Source: Conexibacter woesei Iso977N (GTDB lineage Bacteria; Actinomycetota; Thermoleophilia; Solirubrobacterales; Solirubrobacteraceae). From it: a stretch of 64,000 nt of DNA. Within the stretch, counting starts at the first letter, position 1. Each line of letters begins with the position of its first letter. This document shows positions 1 to 8,225 of this stretch, piece after piece. The position numbers and the translations under genes are program-made. The DNA is taken from positions 1,178,001-1,242,000 of the forward strand of contig NZ_AUKG01000001.1 of the NCBI RefSeq assembly GCF_000424625.1, in the 5' to 3' direction. Below the pieces are notes generated by a model. That model made no database searches and was not told the DNA's origin. It saw only the letters and a list, made by a program, of their open reading frames with translations.

Positions 1-218
1 GGCTCGTCGGCGAGCGGCCCGGCGGCGGCGACGACCCGCAGCGTGGCGTCGTGGGCGTCCAGGCGTTGGACGACCGCGAGGAAGAACCCGAACGCGCTGT
101 GCAGCTCGTCGACCGCGGTCTGCGCGATCGCGCCCGCGTCATCGAGCGGCGCCAACTTGGTCGCCAGCCGAGCCGCGACCGCCAGCCGCGACCGCTCCTT
201 CACCATCGAGATCCCCAT
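1..218 (-). CDS. GAF-domain protein, N-terminal fragment
   Basis: The reverse strand is open from an ATG at 218 to the window edge, giving about 72 residues. The sequence has an arginine-rich start (MVKERSRLAVAARLATKL), then a helix with AIAQTAVDELHSAFGF and strands such as FFLAVVQRLD and ATLRVVAAAG. This helix-plus-sheet opening is typical of GAF domains, which bind small ligands in signalling proteins such as diguanylate cyclases, histidine kinases and PP2C phosphatases. The output domain lies outside the window, so the full function cannot be named. A second in-frame ATG sits at 206, and neither start has a strong ribosome binding site. The gene points away from the tRNA gene to its right. 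Confidence 0.6.
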   Translation of the reverse strand, partial: MGISMVKERSRLAVAARLATKLAPLDDAGAIAQTAVDELHSAFGFFLAVVQRLDAHDATLRVVAAAGPLADE

Positions 219-345
219 GCCATCCCGGAACTTCGGCACTCCGCCGCGCCACCTGTTGGGCCCAACGGTCCAAATCGACCTGCCACGTTGTCGAGCCTCC
301 ACCACGCACACATCGCCCACCTCACCTACAATCCGCCTCCACCTC

Positions 346-418
346 GCCGACGTAGCTCAGCTGGTAGAGCACTTCACTCGTAATGAAGGGGTCCCCGGTT
401 CGAATCCGGGCGTCGGCT
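346..418 (+). tRNA. tRNA-Thr (anticodon CGT)
   Basis: A full cloverleaf is readable. The acceptor arms GCCGACG and CGTCGGC pair over 7 bp. The D arm is GCTC...GAGC, the anticodon stem is CTTCA/TGAAG around the loop CTCGTAA (anticodon CGT), and the T arm is CCCGG-TTCGAAT-CCGGG. The discriminator base is T and no CCA is encoded. CGT reads ACG threonine codons. The anticodon arm is also the left attachment site of the element that follows. Confidence 0.95.
377..393 (+). repeat. attL core (17-base direct repeat, tRNA copy)
   Basis: The sequence CTCGTAATGAAGGGGTC covers the tRNA-Thr anticodon loop and the 3' side of its stem. It recurs exactly at 9846-9862 in the same orientation, about 9.5 kb away, just past the methyltransferase gene. 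Integrases of the tyrosine family commonly use tRNA anticodon or T arms as targets. Confidence 0.75.
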
Positions 419-598
419 TGCCAGGGAGTCGCTGCAAATGCGCTGAATTCGCACCCGCAGGATGGTGCCGCGCAACCCGCTGACTCCAGGTTGTTGGGGC
501 AGAATGGGGTCCCAGAGAGTCCCTTCGAGGTGTGTCTTGGCTGCTCGCGTCTGCGATTGGCCGAGGGTGTTCCGCTTGCTTGCGCGACTGAAGAGGCG

Positions 599-847
599 AT
601 GACACAGCTCGAACTGCCCTTCGACGATGAGCCGTCGCCAGAGGCCTCATCGCCGGGATACCTCACGATCGCCGAGGCCGCCGAGCGGGTCCGCTGCCAT
701 GAGCGGACGATCCGCCGGGCGATCGACCGCGGCGCGTTGCGCGCCGGACGCGTCCGCGGGGCGAATGCCGCCCGCGGCGCGTTCCGGATACGGCCGGCGG
801 ACCTGGACCGCTGGCTGTTCTCGGACGATGATGAGGAGGCGCCATGA
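599..847 (+). CDS. Excisionase-family helix-turn-helix protein
   Basis: This 82-residue protein starts at ATG 599, with a GAAGAGG ribosome binding site just upstream. It carries one MerR/excisionase-type winged helix: YLTIAEAAERVRCHERTIRR, then AIDRGALRAGRVRG, then FRIRPADLDRWL. This is the standard arrangement of HTH_17 proteins that bind att sites or element promoters. An acidic tail (SDDDEEAP) follows. Its stop overlaps the ATG at 844 of the integrase reading frame (ATGA), so the two were translationally coupled. The position between the tRNA att site and the integrase supports a role as recombination directionality factor or regulator. Confidence 0.8.
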   Translation: MTQLELPFDDEPSPEASSPGYLTIAEAAERVRCHERTIRRAIDRGALRAGRVRGANAARGAFRIRPADLDRWLFSDDDEEAP

Positions 848-1989
848 CCCTTCGCCTCCGACTCGCGCAAGCCGCGCGTCGAGTTGCGCCGTCGGCGTCG
901 GACCGACGGCAGCATCTCGACGACGCCGACCGTGCGCTGGACGGAACAGGACGGCGCCCGCCGTCGGTTGAGCTTCGACACGTTCGAGGAAGCGGACCTG
1001 GAGCGAGCGCGCCTGGCGCTGGAACTGGCGCAGCACGGGACGATCGGCGGCGTGGTCAAGGACAACACCTTGGCCGCGCTGTGGCCGACCTACCGCGCCG
1101 ACGCCGTCGCGCGCTTAGCTCGGGGACGATCGTCAGCTACGACCGTTGCTGGGCTCGCCACCTCGCGCCGCGCTTCGGCGACATGGCGCTGGACGAGATC
1201 ACGCCGCGCTCGGTCGCGCAGTGGCGCGCCGACATGTTGGACAACGGGATCGGTTGCGAGACGGTACGCCGCGCGATGGTGTTGTTACAGGCCATGTTCA
1301 CGCTCGGTGTCGAGTGGGGTGAGGCCGAGCGCAATCCGGTCTCGGTCGTGCGCAAGCCTCGTCAAGGTCGTACGCGCGCGATCGAGGTCCTGGACCCGGC
1401 AACTGTCGAGCGGCTGCGCCGCGCGCTGCTCGCGGACGGCGACCACTTCTCCGCAACGCTGGTGAGCGTGCTGGCCTACGCCGGCGTCCGTCCAGGCGAA
1501 GGCATAGCACTTGAACGACGCCACATCCGCGAGGACACCATCTTGGTCGAGCAGGCGGTGTCCTACGGGTCTCTGAAGTTGCAGAAGACCGGCCGCGTCC
1601 ACCGGACCGTCGACTCCTCCCAGAGCTTCGCGAGGACATCTTGGGCTGGTGCGACATGAAGGACATCACCCGACGCGACGCACCTCTGTTCGGCCGAAGC
1701 GACGGCGATTGGATGCGACCCGACGACTGGAAGAACTGGCGCCGCCGCCGTCGTCAACGCGACAACCGAGGCCATCAACCTCGGCCGCCCACGCCCTTAC
1801 GACCTCCGCCACTCCTTCGCCTCGCTGATGATCCGCGACGGCAACACCTCGATCGTCGAGCTCGCCGAGCAACTCGGCCACTCACCGACCGAGACGCTGA
1901 AGACCTACGCTCACGTCTTCGCCGAGCACCGGCGACAGCCTCGCGTGCCGGCGAGCGACCTCATCCGAGCGGCTCGGTCGGCGTCCTGA
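844..1989 (+). pseudogene. Tyrosine recombinase (integrase), broken by several frameshifts
   Basis: Joined across frames, this encodes an integrase of about 370 residues. An N-terminal arm-binding region (DGSISTTPTVRWTEQDG) lies in one frame up to about 1110. The core-binding region (SYDRCWARHLAPRFGDM) and first catalytic Arg (AGVRPGEG) lie in a second frame up to about 1610. ELREDILGWCDMKD is in a third frame up to about 1740. The last part, with YDLRHSFASLMI and the nucleophile Tyr in LKTYAHVF, is back in the second frame and ends at the TGA at 1987. The catalytic R, K, H/Y-R and Y residues are all still readable, but no single frame spans them. The N-terminal segment is also out of frame with the ATG at 844, so a further frameshift near the start is possible. 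The gene is therefore recently inactivated, or the assembly has indel errors here. Confidence 0.85.
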
Positions 1990-1994
1990 GATGT

Positions 1995-2037
1995 GGTCCG
2001 AGCGTCGTCGATGCTCGGACCGGAGGGGGAGAGTTTT
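1995..2037 (+). terminator. Hairpin after the integrase
   Basis: The perfect 9-bp arms GGTCCGAGC (1995-2003) and GCTCGGACC (2013-2021) enclose a 9-base loop. A purine-rich stretch and TTTT at 2034-2037 follow. The hairpin starts 6 bases after the integrase stop. It probably acts as a terminator, although the T run is displaced from the stem. Confidence 0.5.
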
Positions 2038-2093
2038 CGTCCCCACGCCCTAGAGGAATCAGGAGAGGTCCCTCCCCTAGAGAATCGAAAAGC

Positions 2094-2122
2094 GCCCCCG
2101 CGCCGCTGACACGGCCGGGGGC
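2094..2122 (+). other. G+C-rich stem-loop ahead of the small-ORF cluster
   Basis: GCCCCCG (2094-2100) pairs with CGGGGGC (2116-2122), extended inward by GCCG/CGGC with a single bulged C. It lies 7 bases upstream of a strong AAGGAG ribosome binding site and is not followed by T residues. It looks more like a 5'-leader structure or transcription insulator than a terminator. Confidence 0.35.
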
Positions 2123-2145
2123 ATGGCCCAAGGAGCACGAACTCC

Positions 2146-2196
2146 ATGAGCAACACGGACGCTATCCATCTGCGTGATCGCGAGGCTGCGCGATGA
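2146..2196 (+). CDS. 16-residue ORF, possible leader peptide
   Basis: The ATG at 2146 follows a strong Shine-Dalgarno sequence, AAGGAG at 2130-2135, at normal spacing. The peptide is MSNTDAIHLRDREAAR. Its TGA overlaps the ATG of the next ORF (ATGA), the usual sign of translational coupling. The downstream gene has no strong ribosome binding site of its own, so translation of this short ORF may deliver ribosomes to it. No homologue is recognised. It may be a real small protein, a leader, or only a coupling device. Confidence 0.4.
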   Translation: MSNTDAIHLRDREAAR

Positions 2197-2432
2197 AGGT
2201 CACCGGCAGCGGCAGCCCCGCCTACCTGACGGTTCGATTTCGCGAGCGCGAGATCCCCGGCCTCGAGGTCGAGCTGCACGAGCGCCTACGCGACGCCGAG
2301 GCAGCCGTCCGCGACGGTACCGACCTCGAACGCGTCGACCGCCGGTCTGCGGAGGAGGTCTTGGGCGCGACCCGCCGCCTCCTCCAGCAGCTCGCAGACC
2401 CGAGCGACACGAAGGCGACCGAGTCGTCGTGA
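2193..2432 (+). CDS. Small hypothetical protein of the element (79 aa)
   Basis: I do not recognise this protein. It is intact and begins with a short beta-rich part (SGSPAYLTVRFREREIPGLE). A charged helical part rich in Glu, Asp and Arg follows (VELHERLRDAEAAVRDGTDL and EEVLGATRRLLQQL). No signal peptide or membrane segment is visible. It overlaps the preceding 16-codon ORF by ATGA and the following gene by GTGA, so the three form one coupled cluster between the integrase and vsr. Such positions in integrative elements often hold small regulators or anti-defence proteins, but nothing in the sequence shows which. Confidence 0.55.
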   Translation: MKVTGSGSPAYLTVRFREREIPGLEVELHERLRDAEAAVRDGTDLERVDRRSAEEVLGATRRLLQQLADPSDTKATESS

Positions 2433-2635
2433 CCGGACCCACCTGGCTCCTCGGCACCGAGATCGTCTGCGCGACGATCACCGCCGTCGACCGCTTCCGC
2501 GACATCGTCCATCACTTCGTCGACGAGTCCGACGGCGATCCTCGCCTTCTGCGCGAGGTGCTCGCAGCCGCCAGCGCCTGGTGCGAGACGCTGATGGGCT
2601 ACGAGCACGCTGAGACCTTCGGCATCGAAGACTGA
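2429..2635 (+). CDS. Small hypothetical protein of the element (68 aa)
   Basis: The GTG start overlaps the stop of the previous gene (GTGA). The product begins VTGPTWLLGTEIVCATITAV and continues with a mostly helical, acidic region (RFRDIVHHFVDESDGD, LREVLAAASAWCETLMGYEH). It has no recognisable domain. An in-frame extension further upstream would overlap the preceding gene and is unlikely. This is the last gene of the coupled small-ORF set, and 337 bases without a clear gene follow it. Confidence 0.5.
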   Translation: MTGPTWLLGTEIVCATITAVDRFRDIVHHFVDESDGDPRLLREVLAAASAWCETLMGYEHAETFGIED

Positions 2636-2972
2636 CCGGAGCGCTGGCCGGCGCCCGACCGAGGGCGCTGGCCAGCTGGGTGTCGGAGGTCAATCCAAGG
2701 CCGTCGACGGACGTCTCGGCACGTAGTGCAAGTGTGTGCCGGTCTCAACGCTTGGGTGATCGCAGGCGACACGGCACACCTGAAGCCTCTGGCGGATCCG
2801 GCCGCTTTGACGCCAAGTTGCTTGATGGGTGCAGGAAGCGATCGACCGTTAGCCGGAGAGGTGGGTGCGGGACGAACACGCAGCTGCGATCGTGTCGGAC
2901 GGGCGCGATCGCGAAAGACGCAGACGCTCGGCTTGAGTCACACCAGGCTCTCGTAGTGGCGACAATGGCGAG
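2636..2972. other. Gene-free stretch before vsr
   Basis: I see no convincing coding sequence. Near 2640-2675 there is a partly self-complementary segment built from repeats of GCGCTGGCC, which may be a weak terminator for the small-ORF cluster. No clear promoter was found for vsr. Confidence 0.3.
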
Positions 2973-3418
2973 GTGGCCGACACGATCACCCCCGAACCTT
3001 CAACTCCCGCAGCTCGTGCGACGATGCGCGCCAACCGCGGCCACGACACAGGCCCTGAACTGGCTCTACGGCGAGCACTCCATCGGCGGGGGCTCCGTTA
3101 TCGGGTGAACCACGCACCGGTGGCCGGACTTCGCTGCCGCCCGGATATCGTGTTCACGCGAGCACGAGTTGCGGTATTCGTCGATGGATGCTTTGGCACT
3201 GCTGCCCGCTACACGGCACCTGGCCGAAGGCGAATGCTGCGTGGTGGCGCAACAAGCTCGACGCCAACGTCGAACGAGACCGTCGAAACGACCTCGCTCT
3301 CACCGTTCGAGGGTGGCGCGTCGTGCGGATCTGGGAGCACGAGAACGTCGATCAGGCGGCGGTAAAGATCGCGATGCTCATTGGCCCAGGGCGAGCTCGC
3401 GACGCCACCAAACGATAA
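2973..3418 (+). pseudogene. vsr: Very-short-patch-repair (Vsr) endonuclease, one frameshift
   Basis: Vsr nicks next to T:G mismatches left by deamination of 5-methylcytosine, and its gene usually accompanies a cytosine methyltransferase. From the GTG at 2973, the first frame reads through STPAARATMRANRGHDTGPE, RRALHRRGLRYRVN and RPDIVFTRARVAVFVDGCF. It then leaves register at the TTT of 3192-3194. In another frame the expected continuation appears: WHCCPLHGTWPKANAAWW, then KLDANVERDRRNDLALTV and GWRVVRIWEHENVD, ending at 3418. One extra T would restore a normal protein of about 148 residues. The metal-binding Asp (RPDIVF) and the WHCCPLHG region are present. It is either a pseudogene or a one-base assembly error. 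Confidence 0.85.
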
Positions 3419-3692
3419 CGCGGGCACCGACAAACCCCAAGCGAGGCCGGCACGACCGCTTGGGCCGAGAGTGCTGATGTTGGCAAGGGTCAGCAGCTCG
3501 GCAAACAGTTTCGCTGCTCGCCAGCGGCGACGCGCGAGTCGAGATCGCCACTTTCGCCTGCCTGACCATTAGGCTTACCGCGCCGTGCTCCGAGCCAGCG
3601 CAACGCCGCCCATCCAGTTACCCGAAGCCGTCGTGGAGATGGCCGCGGTCGGTCTCCAGCAACCGCAGGCCAAGGCGTAGGAGGATCGATAG

Positions 3693-6677
3693 GTGCCTGG
3701 CTTCCGCGCTAGCGCGCGAACCGTCGATCTATTGGGGCGTCAGCAGATCGCAGGGATCCCCACCGCGATCAGCGAGCTGTTCAAGAACGCCCACGACGCG
3801 TACGCACAACACGTTGAGGTTGACCTACTCCGGCCTCAAAACCTCCTTGTTCTCCGCGACGACGGCATCGGGATGACCGAGGCTGATTTCGTCGATCGCT
3901 GGTTGACGCTTGGGACTGAGAGCAAGGTCGAAGGGTCTGGACTCGGTCGGCCACCAAAGCCGCGAAACGCTGCGGCACGCCCGGTTCTCGGCGAGAAAGG
4001 CATCGGCCGACTGGCGATTGCGTCGATCGGGCCCCAGACGCTCGTTGTCACGCGTGCACAACGCGGTAGCACGTTGCACGAGCCGATCGTCGCCTTGATT
4101 AGCTGGACGCTTTTCCAACTGCCGGGTATCAGCCTCGACGACATTCTGGTGCCGATCCGACGCCTCCCCAACGGTCGGCTTCCGACCGCGGCATTGGTCC
4201 GTGAGATGTCGGCCGAAGTCCTCGCGAACCTTCGAGCGGTGGCGCCTCGGGCTAGTTCCGACCTGGTCGCCCGCGCAACGGCACAGCTTGAAGACTTGAG
4301 CTTGGACCCAGCATCACTTGATGCTCTCCTCGGCAGACCGTCCCTCTCCGGCGATGGACACGGGACGCAGTTCTTCGTGTCTCCGGTTGAAGGTGCCTTA
4401 ATCGCCGACCTCGACGCCGAGAGAGTTGAGTGGGGAACGTCGGACGTGAAGCGAACACTCATCGGGTTCGCGAACACAATGACGCCTGGTCATTCCGCTG
4501 AGCGCATCACGACAGCATTTCGCGACCATCAGAGCGCAGAAGTCGTGACCGACGTCATCGGGTCAGATGAGTTCTTCACTGAAGAGGAATTCCGGAGAGC
4601 GGACCACCACATCCAGGGGACGTTCGATGAATACGGCCAGTTTTCTGGAACAGTGACCGTGTTCGACCAGCCGCCACAAGACCATCGTGTCCCGTGGCCA
4701 GACGCCCGCGGTCGCAAACTTGACTGCGGGCCATTTCGTCTGAATCTAGCCGTCGTCCAGGGCGATCGCCAGGAGAGCCTTCTCGACCGCGACACGTGGG
4801 TTGAACTGACCCGCAAGATGAATGCCATTGGCGGTCTTTACATCTATCGCGACGCGATTCGCGTCCTTCCCTATGGAAACGCCGATAACGACTTTCTGGA
4901 GATCGAGCGCAACCGAACGAAGAACGCTGGGCGCTACTACTTTTCGTATCGGCGGATGTTCGGGGTCGTGGAACTCGACTCCGACGAGAACCGAGCACTT
5001 CAGGAAAAGGCTGGCCGTGAAGGCTTCCTCGACAATCGCGCCTACCGTCAATTTCGCGGTGTCCTGCGCAACTTCTTCGTCCGCACAGCCTTTGACTACT
5101 TCGCTGTCGAAGGGGCGGCTTCCGCCGCCTACCAAGAGACTCGCGACAACCTGCAGGCAGCGAATCGGGAAGCCGAGCGCCAGGAAAAGCTGAAGCGAAA
5201 GCGACGACGCGCTTATGCGCTGGAGTTGGAAGAACGCTTTCGGCAGGTCCAAGCAGGCCAGCCCGAGCTGGACGCTGCAGCTGTTCTCAATGAACTCGAT
5301 GGCCGCTTGAGCGCAGCAGCCGGTGACCGCGACACCAGTCACGCCACGGAAGAGTTCGTCCGTGCGGAGATCGAAGCCCGCCGCGAGCTTGAGAGAGTGC
5401 GGGCGCGCTATCGCCTCGCGGCGCCGCGCGGTCTCGGTCTATCGCGATCGGTGCGCAACGAGGCGGCGTCATATAACCGCGAATTCGAGCGGCTCGACCA
5501 CGAGGTGATCCGGCCAGCAGCCGAACAGATCGACGCGCTCGTCGCACTGCGATCTGAAGATCTGAAACTCGCCCTGGACCGCCGGCTCCGGCTGGAGGCG
5601 TTGATCGACGAGGTCGCCCGACGCGGGGTTACCTCAGTTGGTCGAGCCGCGCGAGACGCCCGAGAGCGTGCACGAAGCGTGTCGGACGGCGTCGACGAGC
5701 TCGCTCGGACAGCCCGCAAGCAGTTGGAAGCAGTGATCAACGACACACGCGCAGACGTTGCACGCCTAGACGTGTCGTCGATCTCTGAGTCTGAACTCGT
5801 TGAGCATCGACTTCGCCTCGAGGCAACCGTGGATCAGGCCGCAGAGCACGAGCGCGAGTTGTTGGACGCACTTATCGAGCAACTCGGGGGCATCGCGCTC
5901 GCTCGCAACGGGGGCGGCGACGCAGTCAGTGCGCTTCAGGCACAACAACAACAAGAGGACAAGCTTCTCGCCCTTGAGGATCGCGCCGATGTCGACCTGG
6001 AGATGGCAACACAGGGTTTGGCGATCCAGGTCATCAACCATGAGTTCGCGCATTCCATCGGTGCAGTGCGAGAAAATCTGAAGCGGCTCAGCGCGTGGTC
6101 TCAGGTGAACCCGGACCTGCGGCGACTCTACGGTGATATCCGGGCATCATTCGATCACCTTGACGGCTATCTCCGACTGTTTACACCGCTGCAGCGACGG
6201 CTGAACCGGCGGCGCGAATCAATTGCGGGCGGCGAGATCGTCGCGTACGTAGAAGACGTCTTCCGGCGATCAATTGACGAGGCTCGCGCTGGGACGCGCG
6301 AACCGCTGCTCGTTGCGTCAGCAGATTTCCGCCATCATGAGGTCGTTGGCTATCGGTCGACGTTCTATCCCGTGTTCGTCAACCTGGTCGACAACGCTCT
6401 GTACTGGGCGGAGCGGGCCTCTGACCGTCCGCAGGTTCGACTCGGCGTCCGCGGCAGGACACTAACCGTCTGCGACAACGGTCCGGGCATCGAGCCGCGT
6501 CACCGCGACCAGATCTTCGAGATGGGGTGGACACTGAAGCCAGGCGGTCGGGGGGCCGGGCTCAACATCTCGCGTCAGGTACTCGACGCCGAGGGCTGGT
6601 CTCTAGAGGTGGTGCCGTCGGAATCTGGCGCATGCCTTGGTTTGCAACCGCGAGAGGACCCCGAAAGTAGTGACTGA
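3693..6677 (+). CDS. Dual GHKL ATPase: MORC/Hsp90-like N-terminus, coiled coil, histidine-kinase-like C-terminus
   Basis: This is a 994-residue cytosolic protein. The GTG start at 3693 has a good AGGAGG site (3679-3684). Residues 20-110 form a GHL-type ATP-binding site: N-box ISELFKNAHDAYA (Glu28, Asn32), G1 motif DDGIGM (about 56-61) and G2 motif LGEKGIGRLA (about 99-108). This is the style of MutL, Hsp90 and MORC. A middle region is followed by a long charged coiled coil (about residues 490-780). Then comes a DHp-like helix VINHEFAHSIGAVRENLKRL (His783 and His787), followed by a second Bergerat fold: N-box NLVDNALYW (from about 897), G1 CDNGPGI and G2 GGRGAGLNISRQ. It therefore joins a conformational ATPase to a kinase-like ATPase. 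The next gene overlaps it and encodes a receiver-like protein. No membrane segments are seen. Its neighbours Vsr and Dcm point to genome defence or DNA-damage sensing. The exact activity is inferred. Confidence 0.8.
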   Translation: MPGFRASARTVDLLGRQQIAGIPTAISELFKNAHDAYAQHVEVDLLRPQNLLVLRDDGIGMTEADFVDRWLTLGTESKVEGSGLGRPPKPRNAAARPVLGEKGIGRLAIASIGPQTLVVTRAQRGSTLHEPIVALISWTLFQLPGISLDDILVPIRRLPNGRLPTAALVREMSAEVLANLRAVAPRASSDLVARATAQLEDLSLDPASLDALLGRPSLSGDGHGTQFFVSPVEGALIADLDAERVEWGTSDVKRTLIGFANTMTPGHSAERITTAFRDHQSAEVVTDVIGSDEFFTEEEFRRADHHIQGTFDEYGQFSGTVTVFDQPPQDHRVPWPDARGRKLDCGPFRLNLAVVQGDRQESLLDRDTWVELTRKMNAIGGLYIYRDAIRVLPYGNADNDFLEIERNRTKNAGRYYFSYRRMFGVVELDSDENRALQEKAGREGFLDNRAYRQFRGVLRNFFVRTAFDYFAVEGAASAAYQETRDNLQAANREAERQEKLKRKRRRAYALELEERFRQVQAGQPELDAAAVLNELDGRLSAAAGDRDTSHATEEFVRAEIEARRELERVRARYRLAAPRGLGLSRSVRNEAASYNREFERLDHEVIRPAAEQIDALVALRSEDLKLALDRRLRLEALIDEVARRGVTSVGRAARDARERARSVSDGVDELARTARKQLEAVINDTRADVARLDVSSISESELVEHRLRLEATVDQAAEHERELLDALIEQLGGIALARNGGGDAVSALQAQQQQEDKLLALEDRADVDLEMATQGLAIQVINHEFAHSIGAVRENLKRLSAWSQVNPDLRRLYGDIRASFDHLDGYLRLFTPLQRRLNRRRESIAGGEIVAYVEDVFRRSIDEARAGTREPLLVASADFRHHEVVGYRSTFYPVFVNLVDNALYWAERASDRPQVRLGVRGRTLTVCDNGPGIEPRHRDQIFEMGWTLKPGGRGAGLNISRQVLDAEGWSLEVVPSESGACLGLQPREDPESSD

Positions 6678-8211
6678 TCTCGTAGACCTCAGCCGCGCCG
6701 CAGCGCGGGAGTTCATTCAGTCCGCCGTGGTCATCGATGACGAGGCAGGGCAGTTGACCGACGACGATGTGGCGCCCGGCGCGGCGTCTGCGTTGACGAC
6801 GCCCTCGGTGGGAGCGACCACCTCGGAGTCAGCACAGAACGAGCCGACCCGGCGGCCGCGTCATCCGCTTCGCAGCAAAGCGCTGGTAGAGACTTTCGCC
6901 AGCCTCGGCGTTGTATGTGGCGTCCTGCAGCCAACCGAACCCGAGGGCGATCCGGTTGACAGCGTCTTCGCTCAGGCGGTGTCGCGCGCCGACGTCGTCA
7001 TCCTTGATTGGCAGCTGAATCAGGACCGCGGAGAACGAGCCCTCGGGTACATCAGGCAGATCTTGGACGCGGACAACGAGCGGCTGCGTCTCGTGGCTAT
7101 CTACACAGGCGAGAGCGCATTGGAAGACATCGCTCGCCTGATCGCCGAGGAGCTGGGCGCTGATTACTCGGAGGACGACCCATTTGTCGTCGTGTACGGT
7201 GCGATGCGGCTGGCTGTGTTCGCCAAAGAGGTTGCTCGTGATCAAGGCGCTGAGGCGGCCCGAGTCCTGGTAGAGGAAGAGCTTCCTGGGCAACTCGTCA
7301 ACGAGTTTGCGTGGGCCAACCAGGGTGTCGTCCCTGCCGCAACCATGCGAGCATTGGCTGCGATGCGCCGGAACGCCCACCGGATGCTTCTCGCCCTCGG
7401 GGCGGAACTCGACGTCGGATTCCTTGCCCACCGAATGCTCTTGCCAGACCCGGAAGACGCCGAGGAGCACCTTCTTGGACTGATCGTTTCGGAATTGGAG
7501 TCCATCATCTTCGACGATCTCGCAACGCGCGAAATCGCTGGTACCGCCGGAGCGGTCGCATGGCTGACACACAACGTCGAGGGTGGAGACGACCGGAAGC
7601 CGACTCGTGAGGAACTTGAGCGGTGCCTTACGGAAGGCTTCAGTAAAGCGAAGGCCACAGCGCCCGGGCTGCAGGATTTCGAGAAGAAGACCATCACGAG
7701 TGCGCTGGGAGACGCAGAAGCCGGGCTGACGTCGGGGCGGGACTTCGCCATGCGGATGACGCTTCGCACTGCTTACGAACGCCCTCCTAAGCGCCTGACG
7801 TTCGGTTGCTTGCTACGCGACAGTTCCGACGACTACTACTTGTGCGTCCAGCCGGCCTGCGACGCCCTCCGTCTTGAGGACGAGACCCGCTTCCCGCTGC
7901 TTCCGTGCGAAGTGGTCACGGCTGACCGCTACGACCTGGTTGTTTGCGATCGCGACGTGGAGCGCCGACTCAAGGTGGTTCGGCAACCGCGTCGGCTGCG
8001 GATGGTCGCCTTTCTGCCCGATCCGACTCAACGCTCCGTAATCGCGGGATCCGGAGAGATCTTCTCGTCAGTTAACGAGGGAGATTTTGTGCTCGTGGGT
8101 CGGCTCAAGCCCGACATGACGCAGCAGGAGGCTCACGGCATGGGGCACGCTTTCTCACGACCGGGCATCGACGTTCCAGAGTTCCTGCGGATTCGCAAGC
8201 CGCGCGACTAA
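6670..8211 (+). CDS. Receiver-domain protein partnered with the dual ATPase
   Basis: I place the start at GTG 6670, which overlaps the upstream stop (GTGACTGA). An in-frame ATG at 6637 also exists but would overlap the ATPase gene more deeply. The 513-residue product has a receiver-like N-terminus. VVIDDEA (Asp23/24) gives the acidic pair, DVVILDWQL (Asp113) gives the phosphoacceptor, and AIYTGES (Thr146) matches the conserved Thr after strand 4. Between the acidic pair and Asp113 there is a longer than usual linker, rich in acidic, Ser and Thr residues. The C-terminal 350 residues (for example MRALAAMRRNAHRMLLALGA and VVRQPRRLRMVAFLPD) match no output domain I know and show no DNA-binding HTH. 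Coupling to a kinase-like ATPase suggests a two-component-type switch whose output is this unknown domain. Confidence 0.75.
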   Translation: MTDLVDLSRAAAREFIQSAVVIDDEAGQLTDDDVAPGAASALTTPSVGATTSESAQNEPTRRPRHPLRSKALVETFASLGVVCGVLQPTEPEGDPVDSVFAQAVSRADVVILDWQLNQDRGERALGYIRQILDADNERLRLVAIYTGESALEDIARLIAEELGADYSEDDPFVVVYGAMRLAVFAKEVARDQGAEAARVLVEEELPGQLVNEFAWANQGVVPAATMRALAAMRRNAHRMLLALGAELDVGFLAHRMLLPDPEDAEEHLLGLIVSELESIIFDDLATREIAGTAGAVAWLTHNVEGGDDRKPTREELERCLTEGFSKAKATAPGLQDFEKKTITSALGDAEAGLTSGRDFAMRMTLRTAYERPPKRLTFGCLLRDSSDDYYLCVQPACDALRLEDETRFPLLPCEVVTADRYDLVVCDRDVERRLKVVRQPRRLRMVAFLPDPTQRSVIAGSGEIFSSVNEGDFVLVGRLKPDMTQQEAHGMGHAFSRPGIDVPEFLRIRKPRD

Positions 8212-8225
8212 ATTGGACCGCGGCG

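Noticed and set aside
3585-3680. A 31-residue ORF just before the dual ATPase gene (VLRASATPPIQLPEAVVEMA...)
   Set aside because: It has no ribosome binding site and no recognisable features; the AGGAGG at its end belongs to the ATPase gene.
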